A DNA stretch of 64,000 bases. It comes from Pseudomonas sp. MM213 (lineage in GTDB: Bacteria > Pseudomonadota > Gammaproteobacteria > Pseudomonadales > Pseudomonadaceae). Positions 28,880 through 36,437 of the stretch are shown piece after piece. The first letter of the stretch is position 1. The number at the start of each line of letters is the position of its first letter. Both the position numbers and the translations under genes were made by a program. Location of the stretch: positions 1,054,001 through 1,118,000 of the forward strand of contig NZ_CP081943.1 of the NCBI RefSeq assembly GCF_020423045.1, in the 5' to 3' direction. The notes under the pieces were generated by a model. That model ran no database searches and had not been told where the DNA came from. It saw only the letters and a list, made by a program, of their open reading frames with translations.

Positions 28880-29626
28880 ATGGACAAAGTCATCGTCATC
28901 ACCGGCGGCAGCCGCGGCATCGGTGCCGCCACAGCCTTGTTGGCCGCCGAACAGGGCTATCGGATCTGCATCAACTATCAATCCGACGAAGAAGCTGCGC
29001 ACCGTGTGCTCGAGCAAGTCCGCGCCCTCGGTGCCCAAGCCATCGCGGTCCGTGCCGACGTCAGCATCGAAGACGAAGTGATCGCCTTGTTTCACCGGGT
29101 CGACACCGAACTGGGGCGGGTCACCGCACTGGTCAACAACGCCGGCACCGTGGGGCACAAGTCCCGGGTCGACGAAATGTCCGAATTCCGCATCCTCAAA
29201 ATTCTCAAAACCAACGTCCTGGCGCCGATCCTCTGCGCCAAACACGCGATCCTGCGCATGTCGCCCAAACATGGCGGCCAGGGTGGCAGCATCGTCAACG
29301 TTTCCTCGGTGGCCGCACGCTTGGGCGCCCCCAACGAATACGTCGACTACGCGTCCTCCAAAGGCGCACTCGACACCTTCACCGTCGGGCTGTCCAAGGA
29401 AGTGGCCGGCGAAGGTATCCGCGTCAACGCCGTGCGACCTGGCTATATCTACACCGATTTCCACGCACTGAGCGGCGATCCGGACCGGGTCAGCAAACTG
29501 GAATCGGCAATACCGATGGCACGCGGTGGCCGGCCGGATGAAGTGGCGGAAGCGATTGTGTGGTTGTTGTCGGATAAGGCGTCGTATGCGACGGGGACGT
29601 TTGTTGATCTTGGAGGCGGGCGTTAG
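28880..29626 (+). CDS. SDR-family NAD(P)-dependent oxidoreductase
   Basis: 248 aa classical short-chain dehydrogenase. The nucleotide-binding motif is TGGSRGIGAA at residues 8-17, the structural NNAG is near 90, and the catalytic Ser lies in IVNVSSVAARLG. The catalytic Tyr/Lys pair is in YASSKGALDTF, and the family end motif is ATGTFVDLGGGR. It resembles glucose-1-dehydrogenase/3-oxoacyl-reductase-like SDRs; substrate unknown. A GGGGAAAG box precedes the ATG at 28880. It appears to be a single-gene unit flanked on both sides by REP elements. Confidence 0.93.
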   Translation: MDKVIVITGGSRGIGAATALLAAEQGYRICINYQSDEEAAHRVLEQVRALGAQAIAVRADVSIEDEVIALFHRVDTELGRVTALVNNAGTVGHKSRVDEMSEFRILKILKTNVLAPILCAKHAILRMSPKHGGQGGSIVNVSSVAARLGAPNEYVDYASSKGALDTFTVGLSKEVAGEGIRVNAVRPGYIYTDFHALSGDPDRVSKLESAIPMARGGRPDEVAEAIVWLLSDKASYATGTFVDLGGGR

Positions 29627-29656
29627 CCTTCAAGTGTTGTGGTGCCTGTTCTGGTC

Positions 29657-29724
29657 TCATCGCGAGCAGGCTCGCTCCCACAGTGGAATACGGTCAACTG
29701 TAGGAGCGAGCCTGCTCGCGAAGG
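29657..29724. repeat. REPIN pair
   Basis: Inverted copy at 29657-29683 and forward copy at 29698-29724 of the 'GAGCGAGCCTGCTCGCGA' class, between the convergent SDR and MocR-like genes. Confidence 0.92.
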
Positions 29725-29749
29725 CGATAAACCAAACACTATCAAACCT

Positions 29750-31159
29750 TCAGAACGACCGCACAATCCGCCCCAACGTCTCCATCGCCTTCTCCGCAGC
29801 CTCATCCCAAGGGCTGCCATAATTCAGCCGAATACAATTCCTGAACCGCTGCGCCGGTGAAAATATCGGCCCCGGCGCAATGCTGATCCCTTGCGCCAAT
29901 GCCATCTGAAACAACTTCAACGAATCCATCTGCGGCGGCAATTCGAGCCACAAAAAATACCCGCCTGCCGGTTGGCTGACGCGAGTCTGCGCCGGGAAAT
30001 AGCGCGCAATCGCCGCCAGCATCGCACTTTGCTGCTCTTCCAGCGCATAACGCAGTTTGCGCAGATGCCGGTCATAGCCGCCATGTTGCAGGTAGTCGGC
30101 AATGGCCGCCTGCGCCGGCATCGATGCGCACAGCGAGGTCATCAACTTCAACCGCTCAATCTTCTGCGCATAGCGCCCGGCAGCTACCCAGCCAATGCGA
30201 TAACCAGGGGCTAGGCTCTTGGCGAACGAGCCGCAGTGCATCACCAACCCTTCGGTATCGAACGCTTTCGCCGGTTTTGGCGCCTGCTGCCCGTAATAGA
30301 GTTCTGCGTAAACGTCATCTTCGATCAGCGGCACCTGGTGGCTGCGCAACAGCTCCACCAGTTCCTGTTTCTTCGCCTCGGGCATGGTGGCGCCCATGGG
30401 GTTCTGGAAACTGGTCATGCACCAGCAGGCCTTGATCGGGTGGCGTTCCAGGGTTTGCGCGAGCACGCCGAGGTCGATGCCGTCGCGTGGGTGCACGGGG
30501 ATTTCCACGGCTTTGAGTTTCAGTCGTTCGAGGATTTGCAGGCAGGCGTAGAACGCCGGGGCTTCGATGGCCACCAGGTCGCCGGGTTCGGTGACGGCTT
30601 GCAGGCACAGGTTCAACGCTTCGAGGGCGCCGTTGGTGATCAGCAGTTCTTCCATGGGCAGCATCAGTCCGCCGACCATATAGCGCAGGGCGATTTGTCG
30701 GCGCAGTTGCGGGTTGCCCGGCGACATGTCGGTGACGACCATGCGCGGGTCCATTTCCCGGGCGGCGCTGGCCAGGGAGCGGGACAAGCGTTGCAACGGA
30801 AACAGGGTCGGGCTGGGGAACGCCGAGCCGAAGGGCACGGTGTTGGGGTCTTTGATCGAGTCGAGGACCGAGAACACCAGTTCGCTGACGTCGACTTCGG
30901 TGGACTCGTTGACCTGGCTGCTGATCACCGGCTCTGAAAACGGGCTCGGCGCATGGGTGTTGACGAAGTAGCCGGAACGCGGGCGGGCGCGGATCAGGCC
31001 ACGGCGCTCCAACAGGTAATAGGCCTGGAACACCGTGGACGGGCTGACGCCGTAGGTCTGGCTGGCGTAGCGCACCGAGGGCACGCGCTGGCCGGGGCCG
31101 AGGACGCCGGAGCGGATCAGTTCAGCGATGTCGTCGGCGAATTTTTCGTAGCGTTTCAT
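29750..31159 (-). CDS. MocR-type regulator: GntR HTH fused to aminotransferase domain
   Basis: 469 aa. A GntR winged-helix domain occupies residues 1-75 (MKRYEKFADDIAELIRSGVL, RVPSVRYASQTYGVSPSTVFQAYYLLERRGLI). A fold-type I PLP aminotransferase domain follows, with LITNGALEALNLCLQAV, a CMTSFQNPMGATMP segment, a DDVYAELYYG segment and the PLP-lysine motif GSFAKSLAPGYRIGW. Such proteins bind PLP-amino-acid complexes and mostly act as transcription factors rather than enzymes. No divergent target gene lies immediately beside it, so the regulon cannot be read from this window. Annotated elsewhere as 'PLP-dependent aminotransferase family protein'. Confidence 0.92.
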   Translation of the reverse strand: MKRYEKFADDIAELIRSGVLGPGQRVPSVRYASQTYGVSPSTVFQAYYLLERRGLIRARPRSGYFVNTHAPSPFSEPVISSQVNESTEVDVSELVFSVLDSIKDPNTVPFGSAFPSPTLFPLQRLSRSLASAAREMDPRMVVTDMSPGNPQLRRQIALRYMVGGLMLPMEELLITNGALEALNLCLQAVTEPGDLVAIEAPAFYACLQILERLKLKAVEIPVHPRDGIDLGVLAQTLERHPIKACWCMTSFQNPMGATMPEAKKQELVELLRSHQVPLIEDDVYAELYYGQQAPKPAKAFDTEGLVMHCGSFAKSLAPGYRIGWVAAGRYAQKIERLKLMTSLCASMPAQAAIADYLQHGGYDRHLRKLRYALEEQQSAMLAAIARYFPAQTRVSQPAGGYFLWLELPPQMDSLKLFQMALAQGISIAPGPIFSPAQRFRNCIRLNYGSPWDEAAEKAMETLGRIVRSF

Positions 31160-31202
31160 CGAGTGCCCGGTTCATTGTGGTTCAGTGAAATCGAGGTGAC
31201 TT

Positions 31203-31266
31203 CTTCGCGGGCAAGCCTCGCTCCTACAGACACCATCGTACCGTAGGAGCGAGGCTTGCCCGCGAA
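31203..31266. repeat. REPIN pair
   Basis: Inverted copy at about 31203-31229 and forward copy at 31242-31266 of the 'GTAGGAGCGAGGCTTGCCCGCGAA' class. They lie in the gap between ccoG and the MocR-like gene. Confidence 0.92.
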
Positions 31267-31289
31267 TGGCAGCACCGCAGTCTAAGGGA

Positions 31290-32717
31290 TCAACGGTTCA
31301 TCGGCGCAACAAACCGGCTTTTGGCCACGCTATAAATCTCAGGTTCATCGCTGTCGACGATCTTGAAATTGATGCTCTGCGAGCTACTGCTCGGCCGTTC
31401 GGTGGTCATCGCCACGGACACCGGCACGTCGACAATTTCGCCCGGCGCCAGGCTCAGTTCGGTCTTGCCTTGCAGCTGGAAGCCGTCGCCATCGACCAGG
31501 GTCAAGCGGTAGTCCTGACGTTGCTGGGTCTTGTTGATGACTTTAAGGCTGTAGATGTTTTCGATCTGCCCCTGGCTGTTCTCGCGGAACAGACCACGGT
31601 CCTTGCTGACGTCCAGCGACACCATCGGCCGTTCCACCAGCGCGAGGGCGAGGGCGCCGATCATCACCAGCAACACCGCGGTGTAGCCGATCAGCCTTGG
31701 CCGCAGCAGATGCGTCTTGCCACCTTGCAACTCGTGCTCCGAGGTGTAGCTGATCAGGCCACGGGCATAGCCCATTTTGTCCATGATCGAATCGCAGGCG
31801 TCGATACACGCGGCGCACCCGATGCACTCCATCTGCAAGCCATCGCGGATGTCGATGCCGGTCGGGCAGACCTGCACACACAGTTGGCAATCGATGCAAT
31901 CACCAAGGCCGACGTCGGCAGGTTTCACCTCACGTTTGCGTGGGCCACGGTTTTCACCACGGGCGACATCGTAGGAAATGGTCAGCGTGTCCTTGTCGAA
32001 CATCACACTCTGGAACCGTGCATACGGACACATGTGCATGCACACCGCTTCGCGCAGCCAACCGGCGTTGATGTAAGTCGCGCCGGTGAAAAACAGCACC
32101 CAAAACAGGCTGACACCGCCCATCTGCAAGGTCAGCAACTCTTCGGCCAGCGGGCGGATCGGCGTGAAGTAACCGACAAACGTCAGGCCCGTCATCAAAC
32201 TGATCGCCAGCCACAGCGTGTGCTTGGCCGAGCGACGCATCAGTTTATTGACGCCCCAGGGCGCGGCTTGCAGCTTGATTCGCTGGTTACGCTCGCCTTC
32301 GGTGATCTTCTCGCACCACATGAAGATCCAGGTCCAGGAACTCTGCGGGCAGGTGTAGCCGCACCAGACCCGGCCGGCAAATACGGTGATCGCAAACAGA
32401 CCGAACGCGGCAATGATCAGCAGCGCCGACAGCAGAATGAAATCCTGCGGCCAGAAGGTCGCACCGAAGATGTGGAATTTGCTTTCGGAAAGGTCCCAGA
32501 GCACGGCCTGACGGCCACCCCAGTTCAACCACACGGTGCCGAAAAACAGCAGGAACAGAAATCCCGCACCGCTCAAGCGCAGGGTTCGGAACAGGCCGGT
32601 GAAGCTGCGGGTGTGGATCAGGTTGTCGCTGGACTTGGCCTTCATCTTTGGACGCGAAGGCTCATTTTTAACAAATGAGGCGGGTTCTACGGTTCGGACG
32701 GGGATTCTTTCGCTCAT
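31290..32717 (-). CDS. ccoG: Cytochrome c oxidase accessory protein CcoG
   Basis: 475 aa from MSERIPVRTVEP; an ATG at 32741 is an alternative start. The polyferredoxin is membrane-anchored: hydrophobic segments lie near LSGAGFLFLLFFGTVWL, DFILLSALLIIAAFGLF, LWLAISLMTGLTFVGYF and IGYTAVLLVMIGALALAL. Two [4Fe-4S] motifs (CIDCQLCVQVCP and CIGCAACIDACD) are present, plus an earlier CGYTCPQSSW pair. A C-terminal Ig-like domain (FixG_C) completes it. CcoG is a Cu(II) reductase for cbb3 oxidase assembly. The ccoNOP genes are not in the window. No ANR-type TTGAT-N4-ATCAA box was found upstream. Confidence 0.95.
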   Translation of the reverse strand: MSERIPVRTVEPASFVKNEPSRPKMKAKSSDNLIHTRSFTGLFRTLRLSGAGFLFLLFFGTVWLNWGGRQAVLWDLSESKFHIFGATFWPQDFILLSALLIIAAFGLFAITVFAGRVWCGYTCPQSSWTWIFMWCEKITEGERNQRIKLQAAPWGVNKLMRRSAKHTLWLAISLMTGLTFVGYFTPIRPLAEELLTLQMGGVSLFWVLFFTGATYINAGWLREAVCMHMCPYARFQSVMFDKDTLTISYDVARGENRGPRKREVKPADVGLGDCIDCQLCVQVCPTGIDIRDGLQMECIGCAACIDACDSIMDKMGYARGLISYTSEHELQGGKTHLLRPRLIGYTAVLLVMIGALALALVERPMVSLDVSKDRGLFRENSQGQIENIYSLKVINKTQQRQDYRLTLVDGDGFQLQGKTELSLAPGEIVDVPVSVAMTTERPSSSSQSINFKIVDSDEPEIYSVAKSRFVAPMNR

Positions 32718-32863
32718 GGTCTTTCGCTCATCAGCCTCCATCAGGCATGAGCACTATGAGCGGCGATCTGTTTGCATAACAGACTCAGGTATCGCAATAA
32801 AAAGCGGATCAGATGAGCGTTTGGCCTCGCCCTGCGACAAGTTGATGCACCCGTCAAAACGGG

Positions 32864-32892
32864 GCGCGGGTGCCTATATCAGGCGCCCGCGC
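32864..32892 (-). terminator. Hairpin terminator after the DUF3203 gene
   Basis: A 12-bp GC-rich stem (GCGCGGGTGCCT with AGGCGCCCGCGC, one G-T wobble) with a five-nt loop lies 20 nt past the DUF3203 stop. On the minus strand it is followed by CCCCGTTTT, and a second small hairpin (CCCGT/ACGGG) comes right after. Confidence 0.7.
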
Positions 32893-32912
32893 GTGATGTT
32901 GATCCGGGTCAG

Positions 32913-33146
32913 TCAAATCACCGAATCACTGTTGGTTGCCTTCAGATGCCGGCGGCCGTCCACTGCGCCTGATACGGTCAATGCATCGGCTTCTGCTTCG
33001 GTGATGTAAATGCGCTGGCCGTCGATGTCTACCGCCGACATGGCCTTGGCGCCGTCGGTGATGATGGTGACGTCGGGGCACAGACGGATTTCTTCGCCGT
33101 TCTGCGTGATGAAGAAGCAGGTCTGGTTTTCGATGCGCACAGTCAT
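32913..33146 (-). CDS. DUF3203 family small protein
   Basis: 77 aa from MTVRIENQTCFFITQNGEE, with AGGACC seven to eight nt upstream of the ATG at 33146. The longer frame to 33251 is not needed. The body (VTIITDGAKAMSAVDIDGQRIYITEAEADALTVSGAVDGRRHLKA) is typical of DUF3203, a small cytosolic protein family of pseudomonads without known function. It is divergent from mgtC, with 121 bp between the starts. Confidence 0.88.
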   Translation of the reverse strand: MTVRIENQTCFFITQNGEEIRLCPDVTIITDGAKAMSAVDIDGQRIYITEAEADALTVSGAVDGRRHLKATNSDSVI

Positions 33147-33267
33147 GGAGAGGTCCTTTTTCTGCGGGTTCATGACTGTTAGGGCACCCGCGGCCGCCAT
33201 CGTTCTGTGCAACCGATTAATGGTCGGCGCGGTCCATCCTCTATCGAGCATCTACAAGGATTGCACC

Positions 33268-33762
33268 ATGAACGCCTGGTGGCATGAGGTTTGGGTGACG
33301 CTGCAAGCGGAGTTCGCCGACATCGGCGACGCCTCACAACTGACACGAATTACCGTCAGATTGCTGATAGCGGCGATTTTGGGCGGGATTCTGGGGTTCG
33401 AGCGTGAACACAAGGGCAAGGCGGCCGGAGTGCGAACGCACATGTTGGTCGCCCTTGGCGCGGCATTGTTTGTGCTGGTGCCGCAAATGTCCGGTTCTCA
33501 GGCGGATGCCATGAGCCGCGTGGTGCAGGGCGTGATCGCCGGGATCGGCTTTCTCGGTGCCGGGACCATCCTGAAAAACCAGGACGGTGATGAAGGCCAC
33601 GTGAAAGGCCTGACCACCGCCGCCGGGTTGTGGATGACCGCGGCGATTGGTGTTTCCGCCGGGTTGGGGCGTGAGGCGACGGCGGTGTTCAGTACGTTGC
33701 TGGCGCTGGGGATTTTCAGTGTGATGCCGAGGATCGTGAAGCTACTCGAAAACAAAGACTGA
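33268..33762 (+). CDS. MgtC/SapB family membrane protein
   Basis: 164 aa from MNAWWHEVWVTLQAEF, with AAGGA upstream. Frames extending further 5' run back through the divergent gene. Four to five hydrophobic segments include TVRLLIAAILGGILGFERE, MLVALGAALFVLVPQM, GVIAGIGFLGAGTIL and TTAAGLWMTAAIGVSAGLG. The conserved ER.hkgkaaGvRTHmlv signature is present. The C-terminal ACT-like domain of longer MgtC proteins is absent. Linked in the family to growth under Mg limitation and inside macrophages. Confidence 0.92.
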   Translation: MNAWWHEVWVTLQAEFADIGDASQLTRITVRLLIAAILGGILGFEREHKGKAAGVRTHMLVALGAALFVLVPQMSGSQADAMSRVVQGVIAGIGFLGAGTILKNQDGDEGHVKGLTTAAGLWMTAAIGVSAGLGREATAVFSTLLALGIFSVMPRIVKLLENKD

Positions 33763-33770
33763 CACGGACC

Positions 33771-33860
33771 TGTAGGAGCCAGCTTGCTGGCGATGGCGTC
33801 CGTACATTAAACATTGCGTTATCTGGACGACCGCTATCGCCAGCAAGCCGGCTCCTACAG
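33771..33860. repeat. REPIN pair after mgtC
   Basis: Forward copy at 33771-33796 (one base off: GTAGGAGCCAGCTTGCTGG) and inverted copy at 33832-33860 of the 'GTAGGAGCCGGCTTGCTGGCGAT' class. Confidence 0.92.
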
Positions 33861-33890
33861 GGGTTGCGGCATCATTCAGGTTGGCGGGCA

Positions 33891-34058
33891 TCATTCGGGA
33901 CTGACGATTACCGGCGGGATGGTTTCTGGCGGATCTTCACGCGGTGGCGGGGTAGTGCCCGGCGGGTCCTGCTCGGGTACAGGCTGTGGCTCAGTCGGCG
34001 GAATGGTCGGTTGGTCGATGTTCGGATCTGGCGTTTCTGCCGGGATTGGAATACTCAT
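33891..34058 (-). CDS. Proline-rich microprotein
   Basis: 55 aa from MSIPIPAETPDPNIDQP. GGAGG sits eight nt before the ATG at 34058, a near-perfect Shine-Dalgarno that decides this start over the upstream one at 34112. About one residue in three is proline (IPPTEPQPVPEQDPPGTTPPP...). There is no membrane segment or cysteine, and it is likely disordered. It is divergent from glgE with 216 bp between the starts. Not recognised as a named family. The strong ribosome site is the main argument that it is real. Confidence 0.62.
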   Translation of the reverse strand: MSIPIPAETPDPNIDQPTIPPTEPQPVPEQDPPGTTPPPREDPPETIPPVIVSPE

Positions 34059-34274
34059 CGTTGAAGCCTCCAGTGGCACATGGCGCAAGTCGTGCTTAAG
34101 TGTGTTGACCACTTCGTGCAGGAATTGATTCCACCGGATACCCAGGCAAATCCCCGTGAACTTTACCGGCGCCCATCGCTCGGAACTTAAGTGAGTTCAT
34201 TCCGGGGCCGCTGGCCTTGTGCGAATGACGACCAGGTACAAGAGCGTCCATGGGGCGTGAAGGAGAGATGCTCG

Positions 34275-36269
34275 ATGACTGCTGAAAAACCCACAGAGCT
34301 CAACTACAACCCTCATATGCCGCTGTCGCAGGCATTACTGCTACCGCGCATCGCCATCGAAAACACCATGCCGACCCTCGATGGCGGGCAATTCGCCGTT
34401 AAAGCGGTGGTGGGGCAAGACGTGGTCGTCACCAGCAAAGTCTTCGCCGACGGTCATGACAAACTGGCCGTCCGGGTCCGCTGGCGCGCTGCCGACGATG
34501 ACGTCTGGCAGAGCGAAGTCATGGGCGAGTTGGGCAACAACGGTTATCAAGGCCAGTTCCGCGTCGACCGCCAGGGCCGCTATGTGTTCTGCATCGAAGC
34601 CTGGGTCGATCAGTTCGCCAGCTTCTGTTATGAGCTGGAAAAAAAGTACACGGCCCGCGTGCCGGTCAGTCTTGAGTTGCAGGAGGGGCGCAATCAGGTC
34701 CAGCAGGCGGCCGAACGCACTGAAGGACCACTCAGCGAAGCGCTGGCCGCGCTGCACCATGAATTGTCCGGGTTGCTCGAAACCGAGCAGGTCGCACTGT
34801 TTTTGCACCAGCGTAGCGCTGACCTGATGGCGGAGGCCGATCACCACGCTTTTTTGAGCCTGAGCGCCGAGTATCCGCTGGATGTCGAACGCGAGCTCGC
34901 GCAGTTTGCCAGTTGGTATGAGTTGTTCCCGCGTTCGATCACCGATGACCCGGCCCGTCACGGCACCTTCAATGACGTGCATTCGCGGCTGCCGATGATC
35001 CACGACATGGGGTTCGACGTGCTGTATTTTCCGCCGATCCACCCGATCGGGCGCAGCTACCGCAAAGGCCCGAACAACTCGCTCACCGCTGGCCCCGACG
35101 ATCCGGGCAGCCCCTATGCCATTGGCAGTGAAGAGGGCGGGCATGAGGCGATTCATAAGGAGCTGGGCACCCGCGAAGACTTCCGTCGGCTGGTGGCTGC
35201 AGCGGCTGACCATGGCCTGGAAATCGCGCTCGACTTTGCCATCCAGTGTTCCCAGGACCATCCGTGGCTGAAACAGCACCCCGGCTGGTTCAACTGGCGC
35301 CCGGACGGCACGATCAAATATGCCGAGAACCCGCCGAAGAAATACCAGGACATCGTCAACGTCGACTTCTATGCGGTCGAGGCGATCCCCAGCCTGTGGG
35401 TCGAGTTGCGCGACATCGTGGTCGGCTGGGTCGAGGAGGGCGTGAAGCTCTTTCGCGTCGACAACCCGCACACCAAACCGTTGCCGTTCTGGCAGTGGCT
35501 GATCGCCGATGTGCGGGCGCTGTACCCGGAGGTGATTTTTCTCGCCGAAGCCTTCACCACGCCGGCGATGATGGCGCGCCTGGGTAAGGTCGGTTATTCG
35601 CAGAGCTACACCTACTTCACCTGGCGCAACACCAAGCATGAACTGTCGACGTACTTCACCGAGCTCAACGAATCGCCGTGGCGCGAATGCTACCGGCCGA
35701 ATTTCTTCGTCAATACGCCAGACATCAACCCGGCGTTTCTGCATGAGTCGGGGCGCGCCGGTTTTCTCATCCGTGCGGCGCTGGCGACTATGGGCTCCGG
35801 GTTGTGGGGCATGTATTCCGGGTTCGAACTCTGCGAAGCCGCGCCTGTGCCGGGGAAGGAGGAATACCTCGATTCCGAGAAGTACGAGATTCGCCCAAGG
35901 GACTTCAATGCGCCCGGCAACATCATCGCCGAGATCGCGCAGCTCAATCGCATTCGTCGGCAAAACCCGGCGCTGCACACGCATTTGGGGCTAAGGGTCT
36001 ACAACGCCTGGAATGACAACATTCTGTATTTCGGCAAGCGCAGCGCCGATGGCAGCAATTTCATTCTGGTGGCCGTCAGCCTCGATCCGCACAACGTTCA
36101 GGAAGCGAATTTCGAATTGCCGCTGTGGGAAATGGGTTTGTCCGACGACGCCAGCACCCAGGGTGAGGATTTGATGAACGGGCATCGCTGGACCTGGCAC
36201 GGCAAGTACCAGTTCATGCGGATCGACCCGGCGCATCAGCCGTTCGGGATCTGGCGCATCACCGTCTAA
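34275..36269 (+). CDS. glgE: Maltosyltransferase GlgE
   Basis: 664 aa from MTAEKPTELNYNPHMP, with AGGAGA eight nt upstream; the frame back to 34191 lacks a ribosome site. A GH13_3 enzyme transferring maltosyl units from alpha-maltose-1-phosphate to the non-reducing end of alpha-glucan. The nucleophile Asp396 lies in LFRVDNPHTKP and the acid/base Glu425 in IFLAEAFTTPAMM. FDVLYFPPIHPIGRSYRKGPNN is the typical early motif. An N-terminal beta domain (1-110) is present. First gene of the glgE - treS/mak - glgB arm. Confidence 0.96.
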   Translation: MTAEKPTELNYNPHMPLSQALLLPRIAIENTMPTLDGGQFAVKAVVGQDVVVTSKVFADGHDKLAVRVRWRAADDDVWQSEVMGELGNNGYQGQFRVDRQGRYVFCIEAWVDQFASFCYELEKKYTARVPVSLELQEGRNQVQQAAERTEGPLSEALAALHHELSGLLETEQVALFLHQRSADLMAEADHHAFLSLSAEYPLDVERELAQFASWYELFPRSITDDPARHGTFNDVHSRLPMIHDMGFDVLYFPPIHPIGRSYRKGPNNSLTAGPDDPGSPYAIGSEEGGHEAIHKELGTREDFRRLVAAAADHGLEIALDFAIQCSQDHPWLKQHPGWFNWRPDGTIKYAENPPKKYQDIVNVDFYAVEAIPSLWVELRDIVVGWVEEGVKLFRVDNPHTKPLPFWQWLIADVRALYPEVIFLAEAFTTPAMMARLGKVGYSQSYTYFTWRNTKHELSTYFTELNESPWRECYRPNFFVNTPDINPAFLHESGRAGFLIRAALATMGSGLWGMYSGFELCEAAPVPGKEEYLDSEKYEIRPRDFNAPGNIIAEIAQLNRIRRQNPALHTHLGLRVYNAWNDNILYFGKRSADGSNFILVAVSLDPHNVQEANFELPLWEMGLSDDASTQGEDLMNGHRWTWHGKYQFMRIDPAHQPFGIWRITV

Positions 36270-36277
36270 ACGCAGGA

Positions 36278-36369
36278 CCTGTAGGAGCCGGCTTGCTGGC
36301 GATAGCGCAATTGCATTCAACACTTTCGTTGACTGGCCCGCCGCCATCGCCAGCAAGCCGGCTCCTACA
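36278..36369. repeat. REPIN pair between glgE and treS
   Basis: Forward copy at 36278-36306 and inverted copy at 36342-36369 of the 'GTAGGAGCCGGCTTGCTGGCGAT' class. They occupy most of the 168-bp gap inside the presumed operon and may act on transcript stability between the two genes. Confidence 0.93.
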
Positions 36370-36437
36370 AGGGAAATCATTGCGTCGGAGGACTGTGTAC
36401 GGCCCAGCGACCTTCTCGAACTCAACAGGAGTTTCAA

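Noticed and set aside
32840..32860. TTGA-N8-TCAA near ccoG as an ANR/FNR site
   Set aside because: The ANR consensus needs TTGAT-N4-ATCAA; here the half-sites are two bases too far apart and the ATCAA half is incomplete.
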